From Brachionus manjavacas (Eukaryota; Rotifera; Eurotatoria; Ploima; Brachionidae), in assembly GCA_019054805.1 (NCBI GenBank), contig JAHQIY010000004.1, positions 3,286,001-3,350,000 on the forward strand: 64,000 bases of DNA, given 5' to 3'. A program made the position numbers and the translations under genes. The notes beneath the pieces were generated by a model, which saw only the letters and a list, made by a program, of their open reading frames with translations, did no database searches and was not told the DNA's origin. This document shows positions 44,556 through 58,300 of the stretch, piece by piece; position 1 is the first letter of the stretch; the number at the start of each line of letters is the position of its first letter.

Positions 44556-47500
44556 TTAATCTTCGTCGTCTTCATCTTCATCGTCTTCGACTTTATCCGC
44601 GTCACTTTCCTCTTCTTCGCCTGCATCATTAGTTTCTTGAGCTTTCTTTAGTGCTTCTTCTTGCAAAACAGTGGGATCTTCTGTTTCAGTTATTTCTGGT
44701 CCGCTCACATATTCTGACTGCGGCAATGGTGGCAACGCTGGATTCAAATTATCCACAGAATACTTTTGACCCCAACCCACATAGACATTCTCAAATTTCC
44801 TTTAGAAAAAAATCTTAGCCAAAAAAATCTTTTAATAATTAAACTTAGATACTTTTCTGTCCCAAAAGCGAATGCTCCAGGCCACAAATTAGAGCGAACA
44901 TAAGCACATGCAAATTGAGAGACCAGATTGGAAGAAGATCTTGCAGTCCAGGCTGGTTGACCATCAATTTCGAAATCTTCAGTCAATGGTGTCAAAAGTT
45001 GTGGACCGACCTCTGGCTCGGGCATATCAGGCTCTTCTTTTTCCTCTTCTTCGTCTTCAATTTCTCCATCTTCTTCGCCTTTCTGACTCGGATTCCACCA
45101 TTTTGTTCTACCTTGCGGTAATATGTGCAAAACATGATGCACCCAATTAGCTGTGTCTATTAATTCTCGGGATGGTAGACCTTCGAATTCCTCGTTCTGG
45201 ACGAACGAGTCTCTTCCACCGTCTTCCTCGCCTTCCGCTTCACCTTCTTCATCAAATTTGTAATACCCGATTGGAGATATGTGAGTGCCAGCACTTATTC
45301 TAGCAATTTGGGCTCTCAAATAGCTAGCTTCGTTTCCTGGGAATGGTGGATATGAAACAATTGGAGCATCCAAACGCCCAGTTAAATACTTTCTAATTTT
45401 TCTCGCTGCTGAAATTTGAGTTGGTGTTATGTTCGGCAAACGAGTCCACGGTTTACCAGCTTAAATTTTATAAAAATAAATAGACTTAAAAGATAAATAA
45501 AATTTCAAAAATCAAACAAAAAAGAAATTGTACAAAAACCTATTATTTGTAAAAAAATCATCATTGTTTAAAATTATATTTATATTGAAAAATTTTTAAA
45601 AAATTCTGTGATTTAGTATTGATGTTAGATAATTTCAGTATTTATCTTTTAATCACATGGCTATTAATCAATTTCGAGTAAAATTATACTTAATTTTTTC
45701 TTTTGGTTCAATCAATGTCTTTTTTTGTAATTTATCTGAATTTTTACAGATTTTTGTCAAATATATGTCCTTTTATACTGAATAACTTTTTCTTAATATC
45801 CTAAGAAATGTTGCACGAAAGTTTTGAAACATTTAAAACCCTAAAAGATTTACAGTACTGTTTTGCGAGGATTTGATGATAACTTAAAATGTAAAAAACT
45901 TGATTTATTTTCAAGGAAAAATTGTTAAAAAAAGTCAAAAAATGTGATCATCTTATTTTTTTAAATTAGCTTAACTTTTAATTATGAAAAAGATTGTCTT
46001 ATTTTTTTTAATGCATAAATATTAAACATCCTAGTGACAAATCAATACTATTTGTAATTTTAAAATACATTTTTTAAATCAGCAGTTTTAGTACCGCTAT
46101 TTTAATAAAAACTCATCTAAATTATAAAAAGTTGCAGCCAGTCGGGGTCCGGGACAGAGTCCTGGTTTAGAGAATAAGGGCTTAGGTCAAAGGGGCCCGA
46201 GGCGAAGCCCTGGTTGAGGGTTTCGAGTAAGCAGAAGATTAGGGTCTTCGTAATAAATTAGTCTTTACTTTAAATTAGGGGTTTATTTTTATTAAAATAG
46301 CGTTTTTTTTACTAAAATAAGCGGCGAGGAAAATTATGGGCTTTTTTTATCTATATTTTATGAAAAAACTTCAACTGATTGTCTGTCAATATATTTCGGG
46401 TATAGGGTTTGCTGAAGAGTCGGACTTTTGTTTTCAAGAGTTCTGTCATTGTATAATTTATCAATATATAATATTAGGATAAATAGTTACAAATTTTCGA
46501 AAATAGTTTTGCTTTTTGATTCTAGCTTTAAAATAAGATTAAAAAATAAACCTTTAAAAAACCTCAATGAAATTTATAAATTGGTCAGGAAGGAAATGTG
46601 ATTTTCTGATATGAGCTAATTTTTTTGAAATTGTTTTGAGAAATTAATTTTTTATTTTGAATTTTTTTTTTCACCCTAGAATAATTTTTTAGGAGGATTG
46701 AACCTATAATTAGCGAAGATTATTAAAGACGATTTTGATCTATTATTAACAATCTTATTATGATAACACTAAATACCTTGACAATTAGTAACCCTATTAA
46801 AATGGTTTGAAAATCAAAAGTGTTAATTTTTAAAAATAATTTCTAATTAAGCAAAATTTTACTTTTTAAAGATTTTTATAATATTTTTTAGCTTAATTTT
46901 TTAATAGAAAAAAATCCATCTTTTATTAAAAGGATTGATTAAAGAAGAGAGTTTATCTAAGATAATGTCTAGATTAAAGAAAATAATGGCTTACGTGCAT
47001 TGCACACATAGTAGACATATTTATTTGTTCCTGTTCCATAAAGCTCTTTAGGAGCTTGAGCCGGAGCTTTATAAGTTGATTTTGGCACTGGGTCCTCTTC
47101 TTCATTTTCTTCACTCTCTTCCTTTTCGGCCTCTTCGACTTCTTCCTCCTCTTCTGGTTCCTCTTCGTCTTTTCCCTCTTGGAATTTCAATTCGGCCACA
47201 TAATAATTCTGCTCAATGCCAAACACTTTTCCCCAAAAACGAATGCTCTCCAAGGCATACTTTTCTACAAGTTGCTTCAATGCTAGCCAAATTCGGTATG
47301 TTTCCTCGCGACCGATGCCAACACCAGCTTGTTCAAAATAATAGCTTAACTCCAACAAATTGGGTAGTGGAGTTTCAGACTCATCCATATCGCCAATGTT
47401 CTCTTCCTCCTCACCCTCTCTCTTCAAAAAAAATCATTTTTTGATCTTTAAAAAATTCCAATCTTACTATGTAAAGACTGCGCTGAATTTCGGCCAGTTT

Positions 47501-47795
47501 GGTTTCGGTTGACTTTTCGGGTTTATCGATTATCGTGTCAGTTTTGCTCACGAATTTTTCCTTTTTTTCCAAACGACTAATGTCCTCGAGAACATCGACC
47601 GCATCGGTCGGTCTCTCTGTCAAAATTCTTGTCAAAACTTTGGCCAAATGATCATAGCTAGTGGAAATAATTTTATATAATTTTCAAAATTTTATTTCTT
47701 TAAGCTTACACATTATCTCCCGATTTGGTACTAGACTGAAGCAAATATGCTTTGGCATCCTGGAATTTTTGTTCAATCTCGGTATTTTCGGACAT
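44556..47795 (-). CDS. RSPH4A: radial spoke head protein 4/6 homologue
   Basis: Component of the radial-spoke head of motile 9+2 cilia, which signals between the central pair and outer-doublet dyneins. Five exons: 47710-47795, 47468-47657, 46995-47421, 44853-45459, 44556-44799; total 1554 nt, 517 aa. Introns are 52, 46, 1535 and 53 nt. Landmarks shared with vertebrate RSPH4A/RSPH6[162 protein letters not shown], and an acidic C-terminus. Acidic linkers at about residues 140-175 and 300-345 are typical. Shorter than human RSPH4A (716) mainly at the N-terminus. The ATG ([11 protein letters not shown]) is about 400 bp from the start of the divergent tetraspanin. Confidence 0.95.
46094..46324. 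mobile_element. MITE in intron 3 of the radial-spoke gene
   Basis: Left end CCGCTATTTTAATAAAAAC; the reverse complement of the right end is CCGCTTATTTTAGTAAAAAA, with an inner second match CGCTATTTTAATAAAAA. The ends resemble those of the 40.3-kb MITE (CAGCGGTTTTAATAAAAAC). The interior holds two tandem copies of the GC-rich motif GG(C/T)CCGAGGCGAAGCCCTGG / GTCCGGGACAGAGTCCTGG (46140-46235). Confidence 0.65.
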
Positions 47796-48194
47796 CTCCT
47801 GCACTGAATATGCTTTCGTTGAATACTTTACTTTTTTTGTGTTATTAAAATTTTATTTTTTCATTAGTGTTAATGAATGATGCCATGGTGACAGAGATAA
47901 ATAATGCGACCTCGCTGAATGAAGCTCACTTAGCTCTAAATCAGTTGATATTTTTATTTTTTTTATTCTGAAAAAAAATACTACTAGGCAACGGAATAAT
48001 TTATTTTTTCCTAAAAAAAATTCTGGCTTAATTTTTCAGAACTTTTAAAAACAAGATTTATAATTTACCTGAATAAAACAAAAAAAATTCACGAACTAGA
48101 ATGCAGTTCAAAATGAATCTTATAAGCTCTAACGAAAATAACTCGTTTGGAAAAAAATTAATTCTCAAAATTCACAATTTCATCGTACCGAAAA
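47796..48194. promoter_or_regulatory. shared upstream region of divergent RSPH4 and tetraspanin-1
   Basis: The two ATGs point away from each other with 399 bp between them, so both promoters must lie here or in unseen 5' exons. No TATA box or X-box (the RFX site expected for ciliary genes) could be identified by eye. Confidence 0.4.
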
Positions 48195-49211
48195 ATGAAG
48201 TTCCCTCAACTTTCCGATTTTCCAATTAATAGAATAATGTTTTTTTCTTTTAATATTATTTTTATAGTAAGTTAAAATTGTGTCAAAAATTTATCAATTT
48301 TTTAATTCTAAAATAAATTAGCTGATTTCATGTAGCTACATAGGCATAGGTAGCTGGCTACTAGACACTATTGATGATAAGCCTGATATTCCAGCAATAA
48401 GACAAAATTACACCATTGTCGGGGGTTTAATGTTATCGGCTGGTATAGCCGGATTTTTCACTGCTTTGTATGGCATTGCTGTATCAATATGCCGAAATTT
48501 ATACTCAATATTTATTGTAAATTTAAATTTTTCACTGATTATTAAATAAACATTTAAAATTCTAGTATGCTGTTTTGGTTATGCTATTACTATTATTGGG
48601 CATTGCAGTTGGAATTGTGGGACTAGTTTATGCTGGTAATAAGATGAAAAATTTTAAAAATTTAATCAACTGAATTTTAAAGATACAAGTGGCTCGAAAA
48701 TATCAGAATTTATGAGCCAGGATTTTTTCAGTGGAAACATACAATTGATTAATGAAATTCAAACAGAGGTAAATTTTGCAAAAAAAAAGTAATAGCTTTT
48801 ATATATATTATTTTATTTAAAAATATTAAGTATAAATGTTGTGGTTTAAATGGGCCCAGTGATTGGGGAGAGCTTTTGTTTCAAGGTCAAATACCGCAGT
48901 CTTGTTGTCAGGATAAAAATGTAAGAATTTAAAATAATGAAAATTTAGAATTATTTTTTTAATAATAGAATTGTGATAATGGTCCTTTTGTAAGATTAAA
49001 AAAATTGAAAGATTTTTTAAAATTTTTTGTCTAGTTCCAAGAGGGTTGTGTTAGTTCGGTATCTGAGTCAATACGTTTAGATCTGGCAATATCGGGAGGA
49101 ATTTCTCTAGCACTTGGCTTGGTTTTATTATTGGGAACAATTTTAGCTGGAAATGCTTTTATAGACGTGTTGCAGAAAAATAAATCAAATGGCTATGAAA
49201 ACAAACTTTGA
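48195..49211 (+). CDS. tetraspanin (first of two tandem genes)
   Basis: 236 aa from seven exons: 48195-48266, 48322-48516, 48566-48635, 48683-48768, 48831-48920, 48969-48989, 49035-49211; 711 nt, introns 45-62 nt. Tetraspanins organise membrane microdomains. TM1 spans the first intron (MFFSFNIIFI | LISCSYIGIGSWLL), TM2 is VGGLMLSAGIAGFFTALYGI, TM3 YAVLVMLLLLLGIAVGIVGL, and TM4 ISGGISLALGLVLLLGTILA. The large extracellular loop has the diagnostic CCG (KCCGLNGPSDW), a second pair QSCCQ, then NCDN and FQEGC, giving the six-Cys pattern. The acceptor at 48321 was chosen over the one at 48335 because only it keeps frame with exon 1. Tail is short (YENKL). Exact ligand or subfamily not assignable. 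Exon 6 codes only seven residues. Confidence 0.93.
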
Positions 49212-49348
49212 AATCTTTGTTTATTTTATTTTTTTCTTTAAAAATTAATCAAAAAAATTAATCTTCATTTTTTTTTTCAAAAAAGTGGGCAGTAATTAGC
49301 TCAGTTAAATTTTAAATAAATATTTTAAATTTTTTCGGTAATTTAGAA

Positions 49349-52300
49349 ATGAGATGCAGAAGTGATCCTGATCATGTTGTAGAACCCATTTTGAAATATG
49401 TTTTGAGCATTTTCAATGTTTTGGTATTTGTAAGTATTTTATTTTTTTTCATAAATTACCTTAAAGGCATAAAAATTTTTAATTAACAACTTAAGAAAAT
49501 TATTTTTTTAAATGAAAGCCGTTGTTCCTAATCTTAAAAATAAAAAATTTTAACCTAAAAAATCAAAGATTCAAAATATTTGTTGAGTTTTTTGAATAGA
49601 GCCAAAAATAAGGGCTTTTAAATTAAGATTTTTTTTTCAAGATTTAAAAAGAGAACCTAATCAAAATTAAGGCATACTTTATCTAATTTTTATTTATCCC
49701 AATCGCTTTAAACAAGACGATTTGCAAATCTTTAATCAGGTCTGTTTTTGATTATTTTTTTAGTATTCTACAATGTGGCACCCAAATAATCAAAAAAAAA
49801 CTCCCCATTTTCCAGAACAAAATTCTCAAAATAATAAATTTTTTCGACTTAAAACGAGTAAAGAGTCAAGTCATTAAAAATCGATAAAATCGATGATAGA
49901 GATAGACACGGAAGCACACCATATTCAAACTCCTCTAGATACTTTATCTTGCTTAATTGTAAATTTTTGTATTTATTTTTAATTATCTAAATTTTCCTAG
50001 CAGGAAGGCTGAAAAGAGGGCTCGGAACTGCCTTGGATTGTATATCCAACTTATTTATTTAATAAAAAATAAAATAATTATCCCAGACAAATTTAAAAAA
50101 GAAAAAATTAAGTATTCTTTTATCAAGTCATCAGAAGATCGTGAAAAATTAAAGAGTTCCTGAGAAAGTAACTAGTTTTTCATTATTTTTAAATATTTTG
50201 TTTTTAATAAGTAATTTTTAATTAAAAGTCAATTAAATTGGATATTTTTTAAGATTCATTTTTTCTTCAATTTTATAATTGAAATATTTGAAAATTTCAT
50301 TTTGTTATCCTTGATATCATTTTTTGTCTATCTTAGAAAGGGAATATTTCAGGAAAATATAATCAATCTAATATGTTTAAAATATTTGAATAATGTCAAT
50401 TATTTTTCCAATTTATTTATTTATTTTATATTTAATTGAGAAAAATATTTGACTAATTAATTGAAAAAATTATTGACACATTGTTTTTTTTTATAATTAT
50501 TTATTTTAATAAAATTAAAAAAAAAAAGGCGTTAGTTAAGATAAAAAATTGCAAATTACGTCGAAAAATAAAAAAAAACTACGGCGATAAAAGTTTATGT
50601 CTTTTACCGAAAAAAAAAATTGGTTTACTCTTTAGATATAGAAATTTACACTCAAATATTCCAGAATCGTAAGCATTCGTTTGGACAAGAATATTTTTTA
50701 CGTAACTAAATTACGTTGCTCTGTTATATTTATTTTATTTGACGAAAGACCGCTTGCCGGTCATTGATATCCTAGATATGCTGTTAAAAATAGCTCACCT
50801 AGGTTTAAAACAAAAATTTGTAAAAAGTATGTTATTATAAAAAAAAAAAAAAAATCAAAATAAATCATTATAGTCCTATATACAATTTAAACGAATAAAA
50901 GTGTGTATAAAAGTATTTTGTCTAATCAGTTATCTCTGTCAAATCTGAGCCATTTGAAAAGTTCTTCTTCTTGTAGTAGTATCAAGTCATTTTCGACTAG
51001 GAGTGCATTAATATACGAACAGTTATTAGAGATCCCACAAGTGTTTAGAGTTATGATTTTAAGATTGTTCGTACTGGCTTGGTGAGATCTTATCTTTGAT
51101 TGCTATTGATTATGTAACGAGTTGGGTAAGCTAATTGTTCCATTTGTATTAATGGATGAATTTGCTTTCATCATTTCAATAATTGACTTTAAAATGTCTT
51201 TTGTGTCCTTATGTCCTTCTTCGTTACTTTTTTTTAATTCATTTACATTATTCATCACGTCCTTTTTAACATTTTCAATATCCGCCTTCACTATTTGTAT
51301 GTCTTCGCTCAACTTTTCATTCTGCTTCTTTACTGTTTCAGCAAGATCATTTTGTAATTTTTCAACCTTTTCAATTCGAGTAAATAGTTGTCTGATCTCA
51401 TCTCTACTATTTTGTGTAAGCTCTTTTATTTTTCTTTCTAAGAGGTCCTCATCCATTACCGGTGGCATCTGCACGTCTTTTATCATTCTCGGTGTTTTCA
51501 ACAATGCATTTTTATTCTCGACCACTTTTTCACCAACAAGCAATTCTATCAGGTATTTGTTCATATTAAACGTCTTCTCATTCAAGGCGTCACACAGTTC
51601 GCTAAAGCAGATATGACCCTTACCACAGTTAATACATTTCGGCTCTTCTACCTTGCAATTGGATATTTTGTGATCTGACGAGGCACATCTCAAACATTTT
51701 GAAGCAGCTTTACATTCTTTGTCTCTATGCGTTATAGACCCGCAGTTAGTACATGGTTTGCAGTAGAACATATTAGGTTGAATAGTGTGTCTTTTAGAAG
51801 TCTGGTCTAGATACAATCCATTTTTTATGAGGCTAATGAATTCTGGTATAGATTTAACATTCGCCTTAAGTTTATTTGTTCTGTTCTCATTGTTAATTGT
51901 TAATCTTTCCACGTCAGTTATGCCATATCTTTTAGCTAGTTTGACTAAGCATTCGTTGTTTTCTTCAATTCTCAATTCTTTATCTATATTGCAGAGTATT
52001 ACTGCTCTGTTATATTATTTTGTTAGATTTTGATGATTTTATTCTGATTATTACGCTTAATTTAAATTTTATGATTCATTAAATGATCTTTTAAGGATAG
52101 ATTATAATTGTGTTTTTTATATATATTTCTACTAACTCTTTCCGTATGGTAAAAGTCTATCGAGTTAAATTTCTTAACTTAATAATTATTCAATTGTAAA
52201 ATAGGCATTTAAGTGTTTGTATTCTACTCTTTTCTTTTTTTTTAATTTTTGATTTTTTTATTTTTATTTTTATATATATTCTTTAATTTGTCCATGTGAC

Positions 52301-55300
52301 TTAAACTTAAACTTAAATAAATAAAAAATAAGACAAAATACAATATAAAAAAAATTTTACTAGATACAGAAATTATTTGACAGACAAGAAATTAAAAAAA
52401 TTATGTAAAATATTTAAGTTCTTAATTATTTCTTCTTTTATTGCGCGACTCATGAATATGTTCAGCATCAATTTGATTATTGTTTGAAGCAGCCTTTTTT
52501 TTTGATTAAGTGGTTTGAACAACGTTGAAACTTTTTTTGGTCTACCACGACCATGTTTGGTTTGAGTTCTTTCTACACCAGCAAGAATTCTAATTTCAAT
52601 GTGGCTTATGTCTTCTCCCTCTTCGTTTTCATAAATGATTTTTGTTGAATTGCTTATTTGTATATTTGTTTGCTTATATACTGGTATATCTAGATGGTAT
52701 TCATACGTATCTTCATCGCTAAAATCACATACAGCTTCACCGGATTGTCTTTCCAAGCCATTTGTCGTAACTTTAGGTCAACCGGGCCAATTGGCATTAA
52801 TTTTTTTTTGACAATCTGTTGAACGATTGCTATTTTATTGAATCCAGAAGAAAAAATAGGGCGAGTTTGTTGTGGCGCCACTTCATTTGTTTCATATATT
52901 TGTTTATATCAGTGTCTCCACTACTAGGTTCGGTGTTCTCGGAACTAGTCGTATTCGAAGAGTCGGTGTCTGGATACATTATTTTTCAATTGTTCTAGTA
53001 AAGTAATTTTTTGAAATAAAGTAATTAGTAAAGTAAAGGAAAGCTGAGTGAATTTGAAGAGGATAACCTTTATTTTATCGAGTTTAATAAATAAATAAAT
53101 TAATCAAATAAAATATCAATAATATCTAGAGTTAATTTTATCTAGTAAATTAATAAAATTATCTAGCATTTTAATTTTTTTCTCTATGAAAGTGTCTTTT
53201 AATTCTTTTAGTTAATAATTTTATCTAGCTCAAGAAAAAAAATTACTAACCCAAATATACATTCATTTTTTGTTATACTTTAATTTACTGTGTGTTCTCT
53301 TAGCTTGAATAGAATTTATTTTTTAATTCCAAATAAACAATAAAAAAAAATTAAAATAAACAAGAAAAAATAATAATTATTGATGAATAAGAAATAATTT
53401 AAATAAAATGTAGAAAAGCTAAAGAAAACTATGAATTTTTGTCATTATTTATCAGCTGCGTTTGATAATCTCTTCTTTGACTTTTTCAAAAATTGATCAT
53501 CATATTTCAATAAATCTTTTAATGTTAAAAAAATGTGTAAACAAAAATTCCATTTATCGTAATATTCACAAGAACAAATCATTTTTTTTAAAATAAATTT
53601 TGAAATGCTTTTTTATTAGATTATTTTATCCTAGTTGCTTGGTAAAATATCTACAGCCTTCCATTCTAAGTTTAATACTTGATGCTTTGGTTATTTAATG
53701 AAGTTTTCAGTTTAAATCCAATGGCAAAAAATATTTCCTAGGGATATTTTAATTACTCAATAAACACACTAAGATCTTTTTCGATTAAGAAAGAATGGTC
53801 TCACTTTATTTATTTGTAAATCTGTATCGAGCTAATGCTCTTTCAGAATAAAATATATTTTAAAAAACCAAAAAAAAAGTTAAATAAGATAAAATAAACT
53901 GAATGAATAATAAAGAAAAAAATTTAGGTAGCAATTACACAATGGAGATGACTCAATCCTGTCCTGATATATTTCTCACTTAACACAAAAAGTCGCCTTG
54001 AGACTGTTAGTAGTTTAAGTTTATTTGAAGCCTCTTGGTGCATAATATTGGAGAGGGTATCATATTTCAGCTTCAAGATAGATCGAACTGCTGAATTTTG
54101 AACAACTTGTATTTTCTTAATGTTAGTTTCTGGGAATGAATTTAAACAAGGAAAAGAAAAATGCAAGTTTGATCCTTTCGTAAAGATTACCTGATGCTTT
54201 TGGTTATAGATCCAATTTCCTATTCGAGAGATATTTTATTATTATTTATATCCTTTATTTCTATAATATATATATATATACATATCATCATAAGATGTGT
54301 GATTTTTGGAAAAATTTAAACTATAGATAATTTTCAAAAAAGTCAGAATTGACTCTGACTTTTTTTTTTTTAAGTCATAAAATTAATGAGCAAGACACTA
54401 AAGATTATAAAGCTCGAAACAAGTTCAAAAATTTATTATAAATCTTTTAATTTGATTTTCTCGAAACATTAAGTTGTTAAAACTGTTTGAAAAAAATGTC
54501 AAAACAGTAAAGTTTAAAAGGTTTTTTAAAAATTCATAAAAAGTTTAAAAAAAATTACTTAGAAAATAATCCCCTTCTTTTTACTTTTTTTCTAATATTT
54601 TATTCCTCTTTTTTCATCTTTGGTCTAAAAAATTTTCTTCCTAATAAAAATTTAAATCTTTTAAAAAACGGATGTGTAACTTTATTCAAATTGAACAATA
54701 TTTTTTATTTTTCATATTTGTTTTGAATAAAATATTAATATTATTTCAAGAATTTGACTGAAAGGGAAAAATAAGTTCTAACTCAGTATCTAAGTTATTA
54801 AAAGCAGTCTCTTAGTTCTTCCATAAACATTTGATAAAAAAATTTTAAAAAGCTTGAAAAAATCGCTTAAATTTAATAAAATATTTTATCAAAATTTCAA
54901 CTTTTAAGTAGGGTGACAAATAGCCCAAATGTAAGTGTAGCACAACCCAGTCAGAAAAATTTTAAAGATTATTTAAAGGTTCTTTAAATAATTTTTTAAA
55001 GATTTTTTAAAGGCTTCCTGACGCTTTTTCTTTATAAATTCCTTAAAGAATGGTTTTTAAAAAATTCAATATTTTTTCTTTAAAGATTATTGCTTAAAAA
55101 ACTATAAAATTTCTATAAAGTATATTGTAATTTGGTGATTTGAATTAAACTAGGCCGCCAAAATAGTTACTTGGAACTGCAATACATGTAGCAGTGATCA
55201 TGGCTGATGAATGATCTTTCTGTCATTCCAGGTAGCTATTATGGCGACTTGGTCTAAGTCAAAATCACCAAAATTAAGGCTTATGTCCGAAAAATTAAAG

Positions 55301-58300
55301 TCTGGAATTGGACTTCACTAAAGACTTTTTGAGCTACGTGATTGTGACATCACCAGAAGTTAGATTATAATCAAATGAATCTTGGTTGATTTGAAGATAA
55401 AATGACCTGTAATTGATGTATGCATTGATTTGAATTTTACCGTTTTTACTCGTACAGAATCTATGTAATAATTACCAGGGGAAAATCGTTTTATTTAATA
55501 AAAGGAAAGAAAAATACTAGACTAAATACTTTAGATTTTTTGTTTGAATGCTTTATTTTGTTTAACAAAAGATAAACGTTCGATTTGATATTTTTTTTAT
55601 TTCCAAAATTTCTAAAAGATTTTAATCTGAGTCTAAAATAAAATAAAAAATAAACGAAAAATTTTGACAGATGCAATGATAACTGTCTGTTAAAAAAAAC
55701 TCAATTTAAGTCAAAAATATGATAGATTGAGAAAAAAGTTTTTTGAAATTCAGTGTAATGGAAATTAAATAACTTTTATTGAATAAGCTCAAAATTAGTT
55801 CTATAAATGAAATATGCTGCAACATTTATAGTTATATCAAATGCCTAACTCAAGTCAATGATTTAATAAATCCATATTTGATACCAATAAAGTAGTTGCT
55901 TCCAAATTCCTGGCCGTTAATCTTGACCTATGTGCTCTGTAAATGTAACCAGATTTAGAAAATAATTCTTTCAACTGGTCCAGATGAAGCAGGTATTGAT
56001 AAAAATTTTTGTGCAAATCATGGATTTAACTTAAATTTTTGTGACTTAGACTTAAAACTGTGACTTATGAACAAGTCTGGAAAAAAGTAACAAGCTTTTA
56101 TAGCGTTAAATTCTGTTCTGTTTTGTTATTTGGTATATTTTAGAAAAATAAGAAAAAATTTCTTGTTGAAATAAACCTCAGTTGACGAATTCTTTTTATC
56201 TTTAGGTTTTTGAAAAGAAAACTTAGTGAAAATTCTCATAAAGGTTTGATAAGGATTTAAGAAGAAGAAAAATAAACGAATAAATAAATAAAATTATCCT
56301 ATTAAAAAATTATTTAAATATTGATCAAAAATCAAAAAATTTGGTCAACAAGAAAATAATTATAAGAAATAAAAAACATCTTAATGTCTATCGATAATAT
56401 TAAAGATTCAGTTTTATAATATTTATATTGTAAAATTGAAGACTTGTTTTATTCTAATTTTCATTTGAAAAAGCACCAAATTAAAGAATTTTTATTGTTT
56501 TTTTTTTTCAAAGAACCGCTATAAAGTCTTTAAAATTTTTGTTGACTGGGGGTGCAGTGCACCAACCATCGGCTAACAAAACTTAACAAATTAAGCAAAA
56601 GTTGTATTTATTTATAATTTAAAGTAGCGAATTTTTCATTAGGAGCTAGAAAAAAAGAAACAGAATTTTTTATCTTTCTGTTCTGTTTTTGATCCGAATT
56701 TGAAAAAAATTTACTAAATTGTCTCATTTTTTTTTAAAATCAAGATTGTAGCTGTTGGTTCTATAGTTGGTGGTTCATGGCTTTTGTATCAGCGAGATAA
56801 CGTGGAAGAGACCAAAACAAATTTTGAAAGTGTTTTCGACATGACAACTGATTTGGGTGCTTATTTAATAGCCGTAGGAGTTCTAGGAATTATTTTTTCA
56901 CTTATCGGTCTGGCTGCTACAATAAGAGAAAATATATTTTTTCTTCGCATTGTAACTTATCTAAAACTTGGGAATTAACAACTAAAGACTATTTGTTTAT
57001 TTTAGTATCTCTTTGTGTTGATTTTAATTTTGGTCTTAAATTTGGTTATTGGAGTCATATTTTTGATTTATTCGGGAAAAATCACTTCAACTGTAATTAA
57101 CAAATTGCAAACTACTTATCTCCTAAATTACTATGATGACGATGAATTAAAGTCGTTATTCGATCTTCTTCAGGGCCAATACTCCTGTTGTGGAATTCAG
57201 GGATACAAAGGTATGAGTTTTGGAAATTTTTTTAGAAATTAAAAAGGTATTAAAAGATTGGGAATCAAATCCGTACCATACTTGCAATTCATCAAAATCA
57301 TCTCTTGCATGCCTAGTTCCAGTCTCGTGTTGCAAAGATTATCAGACAAACAAAGAAGTAATTTTAAATCAGAAAAAAATTGTTTTAAAATCTATTTCTA
57401 TTTTTTTTTTATTTTTAAGAGAATTAATTTATTTTGTAGTCAAGATGTCTTAAGGGATGACCCGAGAAAAAAATTACGCGTTATTAAGACGTGTTTTAAC
57501 GTGTAATTTTATACATTTAAACGCGTAAATTAATGCGTTTTTTGACATATTTTTTTAATTAAGAATCGTTACGCCTTTTTTTCGTTCAAACGCATTTTGA
57601 CTATTTAAATAAATCGCATATAAACGCTCCCTTAAATCTTTTTTTTAAATATTTGGCCTAATTTTGATTAATCTATTAAATCCAATTATTATAAGGTATC
57701 AATTTAAGATTTTTAAGTAGTTTTCAATTAGGGAATTATAATGTAATTAAGAGAGAAATGTTTTTTAGATAAGTGTTTATTTCAAAATAAAAATTATTTT
57801 TATAAATTCATTTAATTGGAAAAAAAAATTAATCAAGATAAAAAACAAATTATGAATCAATCGAAAACAATCGTTTCAAATTGAATTTGATAGAACGGCC
57901 TTTTCTATTGAAGTCACTAACAACAGACTTCCAAATAAGGTCATGTTTTTCTGCTGGTATTGTCTTGTACTTATACACAAGTGCTTCTTAAATAAAAAAT
58001 AACAATAAAAATAAAAATTATTAATTGATAATTTACCTCTTAAAAACTTAACACGGTTAGGCGAGCAGGGTGGTCTAGACGTCTTATTTGATGCTATTAA
58101 AACACAGTTTTTATTTCATCTTCCGAAAATAAAATTTTGCAACACTCTATCGCCCATTCCTTTGGTTTTTCCATATACATCTTTTATTAGGTCTTTGTTT
58201 TTATATACCTTAAAAAATAAAATAAAATTTAATCTGGCAAAAAATTAGTGAGACTCATTTTCTAAGTCTTTCCTATTTTTCTACCTTTACTTTTTTACTA

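Noticed and set aside
44908..45150. Plus-strand open frames over the radial-spoke exons
   Set aside because: They are antisense shadows of a well-supported gene; the same applies to 47076-47444, 21.5-22.9 kb and 51122-51616.
48336..48516. Tetraspanin-1 exon 2 starting at 48336
   Set aside because: That acceptor leaves exon 1 out of phase; the acceptor at 48321 restores frame and completes TM1.
57211..57235. A 25-nt intron in tetraspanin-2
   Set aside because: It keeps frame, but a 46-nt intron (57211-57256) also keeps frame and produces the canonical CCG..YKDW of tetraspanins, so the ultra-short intron is not needed.
57454..57473. piggyBac/Kolobok insertion (TTAA site on the left)
   Set aside because: Only TAA is duplicated on the right, and the transposase has EnSpm-like motifs.
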